Positions 25,407 to 33,150 of a stretch of DNA of 64,000 nucleotides are shown one piece after another. The translations under genes were made by a program, and so were the position numbers. Where the stretch lies: NCBI GenBank assembly GCA_027459785.1, contig DAIDGU010000026.1, positions 62,001 to 126,000 of the forward strand, written 5' to 3'. The number at the start of each line of letters is the position of its first letter. Position 1 is the first letter of the stretch. Source of the stretch: Ktedonobacteria bacterium. GTDB taxonomy: Bacteria > Chloroflexota > Ktedonobacteria > Ktedonobacterales > JACDGC01. Below the pieces are notes generated by a model. That model worked only from the letters and a program-made list of their open reading frames with translations. It was not told the origin of the DNA and ran no database searches.

Positions 25407-26306
25407 TCAGAGTGCTTCCGTGAAAAACGCCGCGATACGGTCGATGTATTCAGCGGGCGCGGTGCTATAGGCCATAACATGCGCCGCCTCCGGCACCTGC
25501 CAGAGCTGCTTAGGTTCGCCGGCACACGCGAAGAGTTCGCTGCTGGTGCGCGGTTCGTCCACCAGGCCGTCCTTCAGGTCGCCGATGATAAAAACCGGAC
25601 GGGGCGCGATCTGCTCGATCACCGCGACGGGGCGGATGCGGTCCAGCCGCGCGCCGGTGATGAGTTGGCCCCAGAAAACGATGATGCGCGCGAAGGGAAA
25701 AGCCGGTGCGCCGGTGTAGCGCGTGAAGGCCAGACTGAGATCCTGCAACAGATCGCCGAAGGCGGCCTCGGCGACGACAGCCTTGAGTTCCGGTAATTGG
25801 GCCGCCGCCAGGATGGCGGTGATCGCGCCCAGTGAGAGGCCCATCACGCCGATGTGGTCCATCGCCACGTCGCCGCGCCCGCGCAGATAAGCCAGCGCGG
25901 CGGCGACATCGCGCACCTCATGATCGCCGAAAGTCGTGCTGTGGCCGTCGCTCTCGCCATGCCGGCGGAAATCAAAGAGCAACAGGCCAAAGCCACGTGA
26001 CTGCAACTCCGCTGCCGGCTTCAGCCATTGCTGGCGGTGCGCCGCCACGCCGTGTAGGGCGATCAGCGTGCGCCCGTTCGTGCCAGGGAGGTACCAGCCC
26101 GCGAGATCGCCGCTGGCACCGCGAAAGCGCACGGCCTCGTGCGGCGCACCCAACTCGTCGGGACGCAGATTGAACGGCACGCGCGCGGGCCGCACCAGCC
26201 GCACCGCCTGCCAGAACGTCAGCCCCAGCACCGCCATGAGCAACAGCCCCACCAGGCTGCCGATGCCCACCAACCACGCCCCCATGCCCTTATGTTTCCT
26301 CACCAC
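25407..26306 (-). CDS. Membrane-anchored alpha/beta hydrolase
   Basis: 299 residues starting at GTG with GGGAG 9 nt upstream (ATG 26285 is the alternative). One N-terminal hydrophobic anchor (about residues 10-33) precedes an alpha/beta hydrolase core: oxyanion HG element ALHGVAAHRQQW, nucleophile Ser in GLSLG, acid region DLKDGLVDEPR, and catalytic His in AAHVMAY. Closest in style to serine aminopeptidase/BAAT-like lipolytic hydrolases. Probably faces outward. Between yvcK (21 bp) and the hypothetical gene (19 bp) in one operon. Substrate unknown. Confidence 0.85.
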   Translation of the reverse strand: MVRKHKGMGAWLVGIGSLVGLLLMAVLGLTFWQAVRLVRPARVPFNLRPDELGAPHEAVRFRGASGDLAGWYLPGTNGRTLIALHGVAAHRQQWLKPAAELQSRGFGLLLFDFRRHGESDGHSTTFGDHEVRDVAAALAYLRGRGDVAMDHIGVMGLSLGAITAILAAAQLPELKAVVAEAAFGDLLQDLSLAFTRYTGAPAFPFARIIVFWGQLITGARLDRIRPVAVIEQIAPRPVFIIGDLKDGLVDEPRTSSELFACAGEPKQLWQVPEAAHVMAYSTAPAEYIDRIAAFFTEAL

Positions 26307-26327
26307 GAAAATGCGCTCCCGCGCCTG

Positions 26328-27392
26328 CTAGAATGGTGCGCCCGGCGACGACGCCCCGAAGCGTGCCGTCACCGATGACGAGACGAGATAGGGCGCGAGG
26401 ACGGCGCGCACCAGGCGTTCGGGGTCGTGGCGCACGTAATCGACATTCGGCGCGGTCAGGCGTTCGACCACGACTTCCGGCACCAGCGCTTGCACCGATT
26501 CCACATTCGGCTGCACGGGGTGTTGTTCCTGCGCCGCGTAGTTTTCGAGCAGAGCATCGGGGAACGTGCCATCGTGCAAAATGACGCGATCAACCCGCCC
26601 GCCGAGATAGTGATGGATCACCGCGACGAAATCGGAAGCAGCGAAGCCGTCGGTTTCGCCGCGTTTGGTCATCAAGTTGCAGACGTACACTTTTTCGGCT
26701 TCGGACTCGCGGATCGCCCGCGCCATGCCTTCCACCAGCAGATTCGGGATGATGCTGGTATACAGATCGCCCGGTCCGATGATGATCACGTCCGCCCGGC
26801 GAATGGCGCGCAACGCCTGGTGGCACGGCAGCGTGGGATGGTCCAGGTACACGCGGCGCACGGGGGCCAGTGTGCCGGTTTCTTGCTCGCCACGCAGATC
26901 GATATTGGTCTCGCCCTGGATGACACTGCCGTCATCGAGTTCCGCGCACAACATCGTGTGGTCCAGCGTCACGGGCAGCACATTGCCGGCAGTTTCCAGC
27001 AATTCCTGCGCGTCTTGAATCGCGGCCAGCAGGTCGCCGCCGTTGATATCTTGCAGCGCGGAGATGATCAGGTTGCCCAGGCTGTGGCCACCGACGCCCA
27101 GCGCCTCTTTTTCTTGTTTAGCGGGGAAGCGGAAGTTGAAGACATCGCGCCAGAGTACGCCATTGCGCGAAAGGGCGACGAGTGCCTGGCGCAGATCGCC
27201 GAACGGCAACTGGCCAAATTCATCCATCAGGCGGCGCGAACTGCCGCCGCTATCGGCCATGCTGACGATGGCCGTGATATCACAATGCGCTTGTTTCAGG
27301 GACGAGAGTACGGCGAAAGGTCCCGTGCCGCCGCCAATCGTCACCACCCGTTTATCTGCCAACAGTTCGCGCGGTGCGCGAGAGAATGCCAT
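26328..27392 (-). CDS. yvcK: YvcK/CofD-family protein (gluconeogenesis factor)
   Basis: 354 residues from ATG 27392, preceded by GGAGG at 6 nt; the frame continues upstream without support. The YvcK nucleotide-binding core is present: VVTIGGGTGPFAVLSSLK, MADSGGSSRRLMDEFG, LPFGDLRQALVAL, and the GDLYTSIIPNLLV region. YvcK binds UDP-sugars and is needed for gluconeogenic growth and normal cell-wall synthesis and shape in Firmicutes and Actinobacteria. In many genomes it neighbours rapZ and whiA, which are not here. A TTGCCG-N17-CATAAT promoter lies just upstream. Confidence 0.92.
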   Translation of the reverse strand: MAFSRAPRELLADKRVVTIGGGTGPFAVLSSLKQAHCDITAIVSMADSGGSSRRLMDEFGQLPFGDLRQALVALSRNGVLWRDVFNFRFPAKQEKEALGVGGHSLGNLIISALQDINGGDLLAAIQDAQELLETAGNVLPVTLDHTMLCAELDDGSVIQGETNIDLRGEQETGTLAPVRRVYLDHPTLPCHQALRAIRRADVIIIGPGDLYTSIIPNLLVEGMARAIRESEAEKVYVCNLMTKRGETDGFAASDFVAVIHHYLGGRVDRVILHDGTFPDALLENYAAQEQHPVQPNVESVQALVPEVVVERLTAPNVDYVRHDPERLVRAVLAPYLVSSSVTARFGASSPGAPF

Positions 27393-27426
27393 GTCAAACC
27401 TCCTCCGCCGTGTAGGCATCGCGCCT

Positions 27427-27455
27427 ATTATGCCACGCTTCAGCCATTCCGGCAA
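27427..27455 (-). promoter_or_regulatory. Promoter TTGCCG-N17-CATAAT for yvcK operon
   Basis: -35 at 27455-27450, -10 at 27432-27427. Predicted start near 27420, giving a leader of about 28 nt to the GGAGG-preceded ATG at 27392. Confidence 0.55.
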
Positions 27456-27553
27456 GGGGCATGCTCCCAAACCGGCCAAATCGTCTATCCAGCGAGATCA
27501 TATACTGGTTATGAATCTGCCGTGCATTATTGCACAGGAGGGCAAAACGATCG

Positions 27554-28387
27554 ATGCGGCTCACATCTCCCACCGCGCATGAGCGCGCCACTTTGGCAGC
27601 GGCGGTGGAGCATGCCTGGTGCAGCGCGTGGGGCGCGCTCGGCATTGACGACACGACCCAGGTTGATGACACGCCCGGTTTCCTGCGCGTGCTGACGCCC
27701 GGTTCGTCGGATCTGCTGCTGAACGCCGTCCTGCGCTTCCGGCAGGCTCAGCCGGTGCAGCGGGCGGACCTTGAAGCGGTCATCGCCCCCTATCGCGCGG
27801 CGCGGCGACCGTTGCAGTGGTGGCTGTGTGTGGGCGCGGAACCCACCGGGCTGCGCGAGCAACTTTATGCGCTGGGGATGCGCACGTGGGGGCAGCCGCC
27901 GGGGCTGGCGCTGCCGCTCGGTGGCTGGCAGATGCCACCACTTCCGGCGCAGGTGCAGGTGCGCGCCGCCACTACCTCCGTCGATGCCCTGACCGCGCTG
28001 GCGCTCATCCTCGCCGTCTTCCGGTTGCCAGAGGCACCTATGCGGCGTTGGTGCATCGCTAACCCCGCCTTCGTCGCCTATCTCGCCACCATCGATGGTG
28101 TGCCTGTCGGCGCGCTAGTACGGCAGATCACCGGCGGGGTGGCCGGCTTCTTCCATGTCGCCACCGCGCCCAACGCCCGTCGCTGCGGCGTGGCCACCAC
28201 GCTGATGGCCCAGGCACTGCGCGATGCCCAGGCACAGGGGGCGACGGTCGCCGCGCTCACGTCCTCGCCGATGGCAGAGGGCATCTATCAGCGGCTGGGC
28301 TTCATTCCCTGCTGCACGTTCGATCTTTGGATGCCCGGCAGCGCCTTGCTGCTGGACCTCACCAGCTTCCACGCGGGCGACGGCTGA
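27554..28387 (+). CDS. GNAT-family N-acetyltransferase
   Basis: 277 residues from ATG 27554 (AGGAGGG at 11 nt). The C-terminal third carries the GNAT acetyl-CoA motif: HVATAPNARRCGVATTLMAQ followed by the beta5-helix element AEGIYQRLGFIPCCTF. The N-terminal 140 residues are GNAT-like without the P-loop motif, suggesting a degenerate tandem-GNAT arrangement. Divergently transcribed from yvcK. Substrate unknown. Confidence 0.85.
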   Translation: MRLTSPTAHERATLAAAVEHAWCSAWGALGIDDTTQVDDTPGFLRVLTPGSSDLLLNAVLRFRQAQPVQRADLEAVIAPYRAARRPLQWWLCVGAEPTGLREQLYALGMRTWGQPPGLALPLGGWQMPPLPAQVQVRAATTSVDALTALALILAVFRLPEAPMRRWCIANPAFVAYLATIDGVPVGALVRQITGGVAGFFHVATAPNARRCGVATTLMAQALRDAQAQGATVAALTSSPMAEGIYQRLGFIPCCTFDLWMPGSALLLDLTSFHAGDG

Positions 28388-28491
28388 GCGCCAGCCCCGC
28401 TGGTATAGATGTTGTAGCGCCGTCTCATCGCCCACGTGGCGAGCCACACAACAGAAAGGATCGGCTGCGCCAGCCGGCGCGGCCAGCGCCA

Positions 28492-28839
28492 ATGGAAGAT
28501 ATTCGTTTTGACCGCCAATTCCGCACCCCATCATCCGAGGGGTATTTTATCGTGCAAGTGGGGACACGCCTGGGCGTGGTGGATCTGCATTTCACGGCCA
28601 CCAACGTCCGCGCCACGCTCATCCTGGAACGCGAGATGGAGCGCGAAGATCTGGTCAAATTGATCGAGCAGATCGATGAAGATCTGGTGCTTTCCGCCGA
28701 CATCCCGCGCGACGACCTGCTGGTGAGCGTCTACGTCGGCAAAGACGCCGGCTTCTTCAACGATGAAACGCTGGCCGAAGAGACCGACTTCCTTGATGAC
28801 GAAGACGACGAAGAAGACGACGAGTTCATCGAAGGCTGA
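28492..28839 (+). CDS. Small acidic conserved-looking protein
   Basis: 115 residues. The core (GTRLGVVDLHFTATNVRATLI then a helix EREMEREDLVKLIEQIDEDL) is compact alpha/beta, and the last 20 residues are almost entirely Asp/Glu. No ribosome site stands out before ATG 28492; the open frame extends to 28327 but that part is Arg/Pro-rich and not convincing. Follows the GNAT gene by 104 bp. Family not recognised. The acidic tail may bind a basic partner. Confidence 0.65.
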   Translation: MEDIRFDRQFRTPSSEGYFIVQVGTRLGVVDLHFTATNVRATLILEREMEREDLVKLIEQIDEDLVLSADIPRDDLLVSVYVGKDAGFFNDETLAEETDFLDDEDDEEDDEFIEG

Positions 28840-29209
28840 TAGTGTCCCTCTCCGTGACAGACAGGAATGGCTGTCCTCCGCCTGTGGTGACAGACAGGAA
28901 TGTCTATCCTCCGCCTGTGGTGACAGACAGGAATGTCTATCCTCCGCGTGTTGTAGGGCGGGCAGCGATCCTTATAGGCGGGCGTTCCGGTTCGCCGTCC
29001 CCATGATGGGGCGGATTGGCATGCCCGCCGCACGATGGGCTACACAAGGAATCGTAAACGATAATCTTCCGTTCACTTAAATAGCCTTTTGGGGTAATCC
29101 CCGCTAGCCATTTTGCGTGATATGGAACAAGATAATGCGGTATGGGGACATATCATAGTAGCAAAGGGATCAATCACAGCGCAGGGAAAGGCGCGGAAAG
29201 AGTGACTCC
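28840..29209. other. 370-bp intergenic region with three 33-bp repeats
   Basis: Holds the tandem palindrome-bearing repeat (28854-28952), a GC-rich inverted segment (GGCGGGC...GCCCGCC, about 28960-29030) and an AT-richer 150 bp before the next gene. No gene seen. Confidence 0.6.
28854..28952. repeat. Three tandem 33-bp units of the GACAGGAATGTC family
   Basis: Units begin at 28854, 28887 and 28920, exactly 33 bp apart, each with GTGACAGACAGGAATG then a CTGTCCTCCGC-like end. Lies directly after the stop of the acidic protein gene. It has no spacers and so is not CRISPR. Confidence 0.8.
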
Positions 29210-29740
29210 GTGCGTTCACATAAAGCGATCATCCAGATGCCGGACGGCGCGCAACTGCATACGGTGTTTCACGCGCTCAAGCACGTGCCACGCGCCGAGG
29301 TTGCGCTGGTGTTGCCCGCCGCCGCGCCGAACCTTGCCGCCATCGCCGGATTGGATCAAGTGCTGACCTGGGCGCGTGAGCAAGGCAAAGATGTCACCCT
29401 GGTTGGTGGCAGCGTTCAGGCGCGGGCCGAAGCGGTGTTGCGGGGGTTGCGCGTCGCCACCTCTGTCGCTGCGTGGGAAGCCTGGCTGGCCACCGAGCGC
29501 GCCACCAGCGTCGCGCTGGACCAACATTTGCAGGCACACGGCGCGACCACCGGCTGGCGCGTGATCCGCCCGACCTCAGTGACACCCTCGGCGGATGACG
29601 ATCAGCCGGCCTATCTCGCCCTGTTGCGCGCCCCAGCGGATGCTGCCGTGGCACCGGAAATCGTCCCCGCTGACGAGCGTTACGAAGACGCGGTCATCGC
29701 TCTCATCTGGCAGACGGGCAAGCTTGGTGGCACGGAATAA
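29210..29740 (+). CDS. Hypothetical Rossmann-like protein
   Basis: 176 residues, GTG start with GGAAAG about 8 nt upstream. The first 110 residues alternate strands and helices (EVALVLPAAAP, then GKDVTLVGGS, then ATSVAAWEAWLA), giving a small Rossmann-like domain. The remaining 60 residues are polar. No catalytic motif is visible. In an isolated position after the 33-bp repeat region. Function unknown. Confidence 0.6.
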   Translation: MRSHKAIIQMPDGAQLHTVFHALKHVPRAEVALVLPAAAPNLAAIAGLDQVLTWAREQGKDVTLVGGSVQARAEAVLRGLRVATSVAAWEAWLATERATSVALDQHLQAHGATTGWRVIRPTSVTPSADDDQPAYLALLRAPADAAVAPEIVPADERYEDAVIALIWQTGKLGGTE

Positions 29741-29764
29741 CCGCTGTTGCGGATGCATATTCCC

Positions 29765-29795
29765 TCTCACGGCGGACAGCCATTCCTGTCTGTTC
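29765..29795. repeat. Copy of the GACAGGAATG/CATTCCTGTC repeat
   Basis: GGCGGACAGCCATTCCTGTC in the 62-bp gap between the convergent hypothetical and histidine kinase genes. Confidence 0.6.
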
Positions 29796-29802
29796 GTGCT
29801 TG

Positions 29803-31482
29803 TCAAGCATCCGGTAAACTGGGTGTTGGCGCGGTGGCCGTTGCCGGCACCTCGCGGGGCAGGATCACGCGCATCAGCGTCCCCTGGCTCAGCTTGCTCT
29901 GCACGTCGATCGTGCCGCCGTGGCATTCGACGATGAGCTTAACCAATGCCAGGCCCAGGCCGTGGCCGCGCGTCGCCTGGGCATTGTCGGCCCGATAGTA
30001 TGGCTCGAAGATATGGTCGAGCGCCGCGTGTGCCACCCCCTGCCCCCGATCAGCGACATCCAACGCGATGTGTGCGGCGTCGGGCTGCCATAACCGCACC
30101 GTCACGGGGGTGTTGCGGCTGAATTTGAGCGCGTTCGACAGCAAGTTCACCACCATCGCTTCGATGCGTGCTTTGTCCCACAACACCGTCGTCGTTGCGG
30201 CCAAAGCCATACCGGTCATGCCGGCGGGCGGTGTGAGTTCCAGCGCGATCAGCCCATTGGTCAGCGCCTGTTCATCGGCGATGACCCCTTGCACCATCTC
30301 CACTGGCGCGAGACGCTCAAGCTTCAGCGTCAGCGGTGCGTTGACCTGCTGGCCGGCAAAATCCAGGAAAAGATCCATGAAGCGGCTCAGGCGCAAGCTG
30401 GATGAATACAACCGGCGCGCGTATTCCGGCAACAATGGGTCCGGGGTGGGGGCGTCGGCGACATGCGTGATCTGCGAGGCCAGCATGGTGATCAGGTGCA
30501 GGGGCGCTTTGGCATCGTGTGCGCCGAGCGCCAACATGGCAGCGCGCTGCTTATCCGCTTCGATCCGACGCTGCCGCCAGGCGTGCAGCCGGCGGGCTTG
30601 CGCGGCGGCATCGGCTTGGGCGGCATCCAGGGCGGCCACCAGGCGGTGCTGTTGCCACAGATAGAGGCCCAGCATCTGCGCGCCCAGCAAACCCAACGCA
30701 ATCGTCCAGCCGAGGGTAAACGGCACAGGACTCAGCACCAGGAAGGCTTGCAGCGCCAGGCCAAGCCAGCCGATGCCTTGCGCCATGTTGACGCGGACCA
30801 CCGTTGGTTCGCCCCCTTGATCGATCAGGCTCCATGCGGTGACGACACCCAGCGTGATGGGCGTGAAGCGCACGACCGTGAAGGCGCGGGGATCGGTCAA
30901 TAGGGGAGCCCGGCCTAATGGCAGCAGAAAGATCCCCAGGATGACCAGCGTGAACACGCCTTCCGCCAGTTGCAGCCCGGAGATGTGGAGATGGGCTGTT
31001 CGCGGTGGCGGGCGGGCGGGCCTGGCTTCCGCCAAGACGAGCAGGCACACCAGGCCGCCGATGATGCTGACGGCGAGCGTCGCCAGCGCCGCCGTGCGCG
31101 GCAGATGCATCCGCGCGCTGCCGACGAGCGCGGCACCAATCACGACGGCCAACAGGCCGACGATGCGCAGCCCGCCCCCCACGACGCGCAACCCATTCCG
31201 GCAACTGAGCGCCACCGTCAGCCACGCCAGGAAGCCGATGATGAGGAGGATGCCCCCCGCGCCTGTCGGCAGTAGCGGCTGCATCGCGCCCAGCGGCGTC
31301 GTGACCACGCCCACCAACGCGGTGATACCGAACGTCACCGCCGTCCGCCGCGCCAATACCGACCGTCGCAGCGCCATGCAGCTAGCCTGCCACGTTTGAA
31401 TACATGCTTGCTGCCACCGTGACAGAACGCCCTGCACGGTATCAACTATGGCCAACCCCATCCTTGTCCCCCACCAGGCCAT
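29803..31482 (-). CDS. Orphan membrane sensor histidine kinase
   Basis: About 559 residues from ATG 31482; the frame runs on to a TTG at 31554, but that TTG is part of a TTGACA -35 box, so it cannot be the start. ATG 31461, with GGGGGA upstream, is an alternative. About eight N-terminal helices form a membrane sensor region, then a short coiled coil. The H-box is unusual (GAHDAKAPLHLI, His near residue 330), the N-box NLLSNALKFS, G1 DRGQGV, F-box IFEPYYRA and G2 GHGLGLALVK are intact. No response regulator gene is adjacent. Likely autophosphorylates and signals to a distant partner. Confidence 0.85.
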   Translation of the reverse strand: MAWWGTRMGLAIVDTVQGVLSRWQQACIQTWQASCMALRRSVLARRTAVTFGITALVGVVTTPLGAMQPLLPTGAGGILLIIGFLAWLTVALSCRNGLRVVGGGLRIVGLLAVVIGAALVGSARMHLPRTAALATLAVSIIGGLVCLLVLAEARPARPPPRTAHLHISGLQLAEGVFTLVILGIFLLPLGRAPLLTDPRAFTVVRFTPITLGVVTAWSLIDQGGEPTVVRVNMAQGIGWLGLALQAFLVLSPVPFTLGWTIALGLLGAQMLGLYLWQQHRLVAALDAAQADAAAQARRLHAWRQRRIEADKQRAAMLALGAHDAKAPLHLITMLASQITHVADAPTPDPLLPEYARRLYSSSLRLSRFMDLFLDFAGQQVNAPLTLKLERLAPVEMVQGVIADEQALTNGLIALELTPPAGMTGMALAATTTVLWDKARIEAMVVNLLSNALKFSRNTPVTVRLWQPDAAHIALDVADRGQGVAHAALDHIFEPYYRADNAQATRGHGLGLALVKLIVECHGGTIDVQSKLSQGTLMRVILPREVPATATAPTPSLPDA

Positions 31483-31524
31483 AATTTCTGTCAAGTGGTA
31501 CGCCGTTGGACCACCGTGTAGCCG

Positions 31525-31554
31525 ATTATGTGCCAGGATAGAAGGTATTGTCAA
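31525..31554 (-). promoter_or_regulatory. Promoter TTGACA-N18-CATAAT for the histidine kinase
   Basis: -35 at 31554-31549 is consensus; -10 at 31530-31525. Predicted start near 31518, 36 nt ahead of ATG 31482. This excludes the TTG at 31554 as a start codon. Confidence 0.6.
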
Positions 31555-31586
31555 ACATTGTGTAACTTTATGTGAGATCTGGGGGA

Positions 31587-32783
31587 CTATGCCACGCCCG
31601 CCAGGTAGGCCAAGGCTGCGCGGGCCAGCACTTCCGCGCCGATAGGCAAGCAGCCCTCATCGATGTCGAAATGCGCGCTGTGGTGCGGCGCGGTGATGCC
31701 GCGCGCCGGGTTGCCCGCGCCAACCAGGAAGTAGCAGCCTGGCACGGCATTGAGAAAGAAGGCCATGTCGTCGCCGACGGTCTGGATGCAGTCCGCCGTC
31801 ACGTGGTCCGCGCCCACGGTCGCTTCCGCCGCCCGCCGTACCAGATCCGCCATCGTGGCGTCGCTGACGCAGGGTGGGATGCCGATGTCGCTGCGCGTCG
31901 CGCAGGAGGCGCGCAAGCCGCCAGCCACCTGCGCGGCCAGTTCGGGGATGCGGCGCATCAGGTGCGCGCGGTCGGCGGCGTCGTGGGTACGCACGGTGCC
32001 TTGCAGCACCACCTCGTCGGCGATGACATTGAAGGCCGTGCCGCCGTGGATCGCGCCGATGGTGACGACAGCGGGGTGGAACGGCGAGATCTCGCGGCTG
32101 ACCAGCGTTTGCAGCGCCGTGACGATCTGCGCCGCCGCCACGACGGGATCGATATTCAGTTCCGGCATCGCGCCATGTCCACCACGCCCGCGCACCGTCA
32201 GGATGATCTCATCCGCGCTGGCGAAGATCGGGCCGGGGCGCACACCCACCGTCCCCACCGGCAACTGATTCCAGATATGCAGCCCGATGACCGCCTCCAC
32301 CTGCGGATCGGCCATTGCGCCGTCGCGGATCATCTCCTCCGCGCCACTGGCGCGCTCTTCCGCCGGCTGGAAGGCGAAGACGACGTTGCCAGGGATCTCG
32401 CCACGCCGTTCCGCCAGCACCGCCGCTACCGCCAGCGCAATGGCCACATGCCCATCGTGGCCGCAGGCGTGCATCTTGCCTGGCTCCTGCGAGTGATAGT
32501 CCGCCGTGTTCGCCTCTTGCACCGGCAGCGCGTCGATGTCCGCGCGGATCATGATCGTCCGTGCGCCAGCGCCCGCCTGCCCGCCGCGCAGCACGCCCAC
32601 CACGCCCGTGCGCCCGATGCCGGTGCGTACCTCCAGGTCCAGCGCCCGCAGCCGGTCGGCGATGATCGCCGCCGTGCGCGTCTCCTCGAACGCCAGTTCG
32701 GGATGTTGGTGCAGGTCGCGCCGCGTGGCGATCATCTCGCCCTGGTGCGCTGCGACCGCCGCGTGTATATCTGCAATCGCCAC
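31587..32783 (-). CDS. M20-family metal amidohydrolase (hippurate hydrolase/IAA-amino acid hydrolase type)
   Basis: 398 residues from GTG 32783, which has GAGGAG 7 nt upstream; longer readings add a Cys-rich, unsupported N-terminus. M20D features: RRDLHQHPELAFEE, metal ligands in MHACGHDGH and the Glu pair in AEERASGAEEMI, and C-terminal GDDMAFFLNAVPGCYFLVGAG. Hydrolyses N-acyl or amide bonds of amino acids (hippurate, acetyl amino acids) using two metal ions. Cytoplasmic. Starts 128 bp from the small-RNA promoter on the other strand. Confidence 0.93.
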   Translation of the reverse strand: MAIADIHAAVAAHQGEMIATRRDLHQHPELAFEETRTAAIIADRLRALDLEVRTGIGRTGVVGVLRGGQAGAGARTIMIRADIDALPVQEANTADYHSQEPGKMHACGHDGHVAIALAVAAVLAERRGEIPGNVVFAFQPAEERASGAEEMIRDGAMADPQVEAVIGLHIWNQLPVGTVGVRPGPIFASADEIILTVRGRGGHGAMPELNIDPVVAAAQIVTALQTLVSREISPFHPAVVTIGAIHGGTAFNVIADEVVLQGTVRTHDAADRAHLMRRIPELAAQVAGGLRASCATRSDIGIPPCVSDATMADLVRRAAEATVGADHVTADCIQTVGDDMAFFLNAVPGCYFLVGAGNPARGITAPHHSAHFDIDEGCLPIGAEVLARAALAYLAGVA

Positions 32784-32896
32784 GTTTAAGCTCCTCGTTG
32801 GTACTGATTGGTGAAACCGAGACATAGAGCAGCATACAACATCATCTAGCGGGGTAGATAAACAACAGCAGAATGGAGCAAAATCCAATGGGAATG

Positions 32897-32905
32897 TGCT
32901 ATACT
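32897..32905 (+). promoter_or_regulatory. Extended -10 (TGCTATACT) for the candidate small RNA
   Basis: Perfect extended -10; no convincing -35. Predicted transcription start near 32912. Confidence 0.5.
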
Positions 32906-32911
32906 TGATAT

Positions 32912-33006
32912 TGTCTGAACACCTACCGTATGGAGGTTGTTACGGGAGTATCTAGGGCTAGCCGGCTGATTGCCGGGTCACCAGGTCTAAACAGCCTGGT
33001 TTTTTT
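32912..33006 (+). ncRNA. Candidate small RNA or terminated leader of about 95 nt
   Basis: Starts after an extended -10 and ends at an intrinsic terminator. Hairpins in order: CCGTA/TACGG (32926-32945), CCGGC/GCCGG (32962-32976), then the terminator ACCAGG/CCTGGT plus T7. A conserved-looking CTAGGG precedes the second hairpin. There is no open frame of note. The next gene, a FemAB-like transferase, has its own promoter downstream, so this can be an independent RNA or an attenuator upstream of it. CUAGGG and the following hairpin recall the ykkC riboswitch core, but the 3' core of that class is absent, so I leave it unassigned. Confidence 0.45.
32980..33006 (+). terminator. Intrinsic terminator of the small RNA
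   Basis: ACCAGG (32980-32985) pairs with CCTGGT (32995-33000), with a 9-nt loop, followed by a run of seven T counting the last stem base. The best Rho-independent terminator in the window. Confidence 0.8.
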
Positions 33007-33073
33007 ATACCTCAATTAAGCAATGTATATGGTGTTTGCTCAAAGCGATGTTCCCCTAAATGGGTAGAGCATT

Positions 33074-33101
33074 TTGTTGTGGCCAGCGTGCATGCTATAC
33101 T
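33074..33101 (+). promoter_or_regulatory. Promoter TTGTTG-N16-TATACT for the FemAB-like gene
   Basis: -10 at 33096-33101 within TGCTATACT. Start near 33108, giving a 43-nt leader to ATG 33151. Confidence 0.55.
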
Positions 33102-33150
33102 GGTGCTGTCCTCATAGGATAGCACAAGCTTTGGGGAGGCCGCGAGGCAG

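Noticed and set aside
26427..27695. 422-codon plus-strand frame over yvcK
   Set aside because: Antisense to the clearly recognisable YvcK protein and of random composition.
28854..28952. Regular 33-bp repeats that could be read as a CRISPR array
   Set aside because: Units abut without unique spacers, are palindromic, and belong to a repeat family spread over the whole window; no cas gene is present.
31572..32789. 405-codon plus-strand frame over the M20 amidohydrolase
   Set aside because: Arg/His-rich antisense translation; M20 motifs on the minus strand are complete.
32950..32985. ykkC (guanidine/PRPP/ppGpp) riboswitch
   Set aside because: CTAGGG and a following hairpin match, but the downstream ACACGG...GGGA core is missing and the distal part is a terminator.
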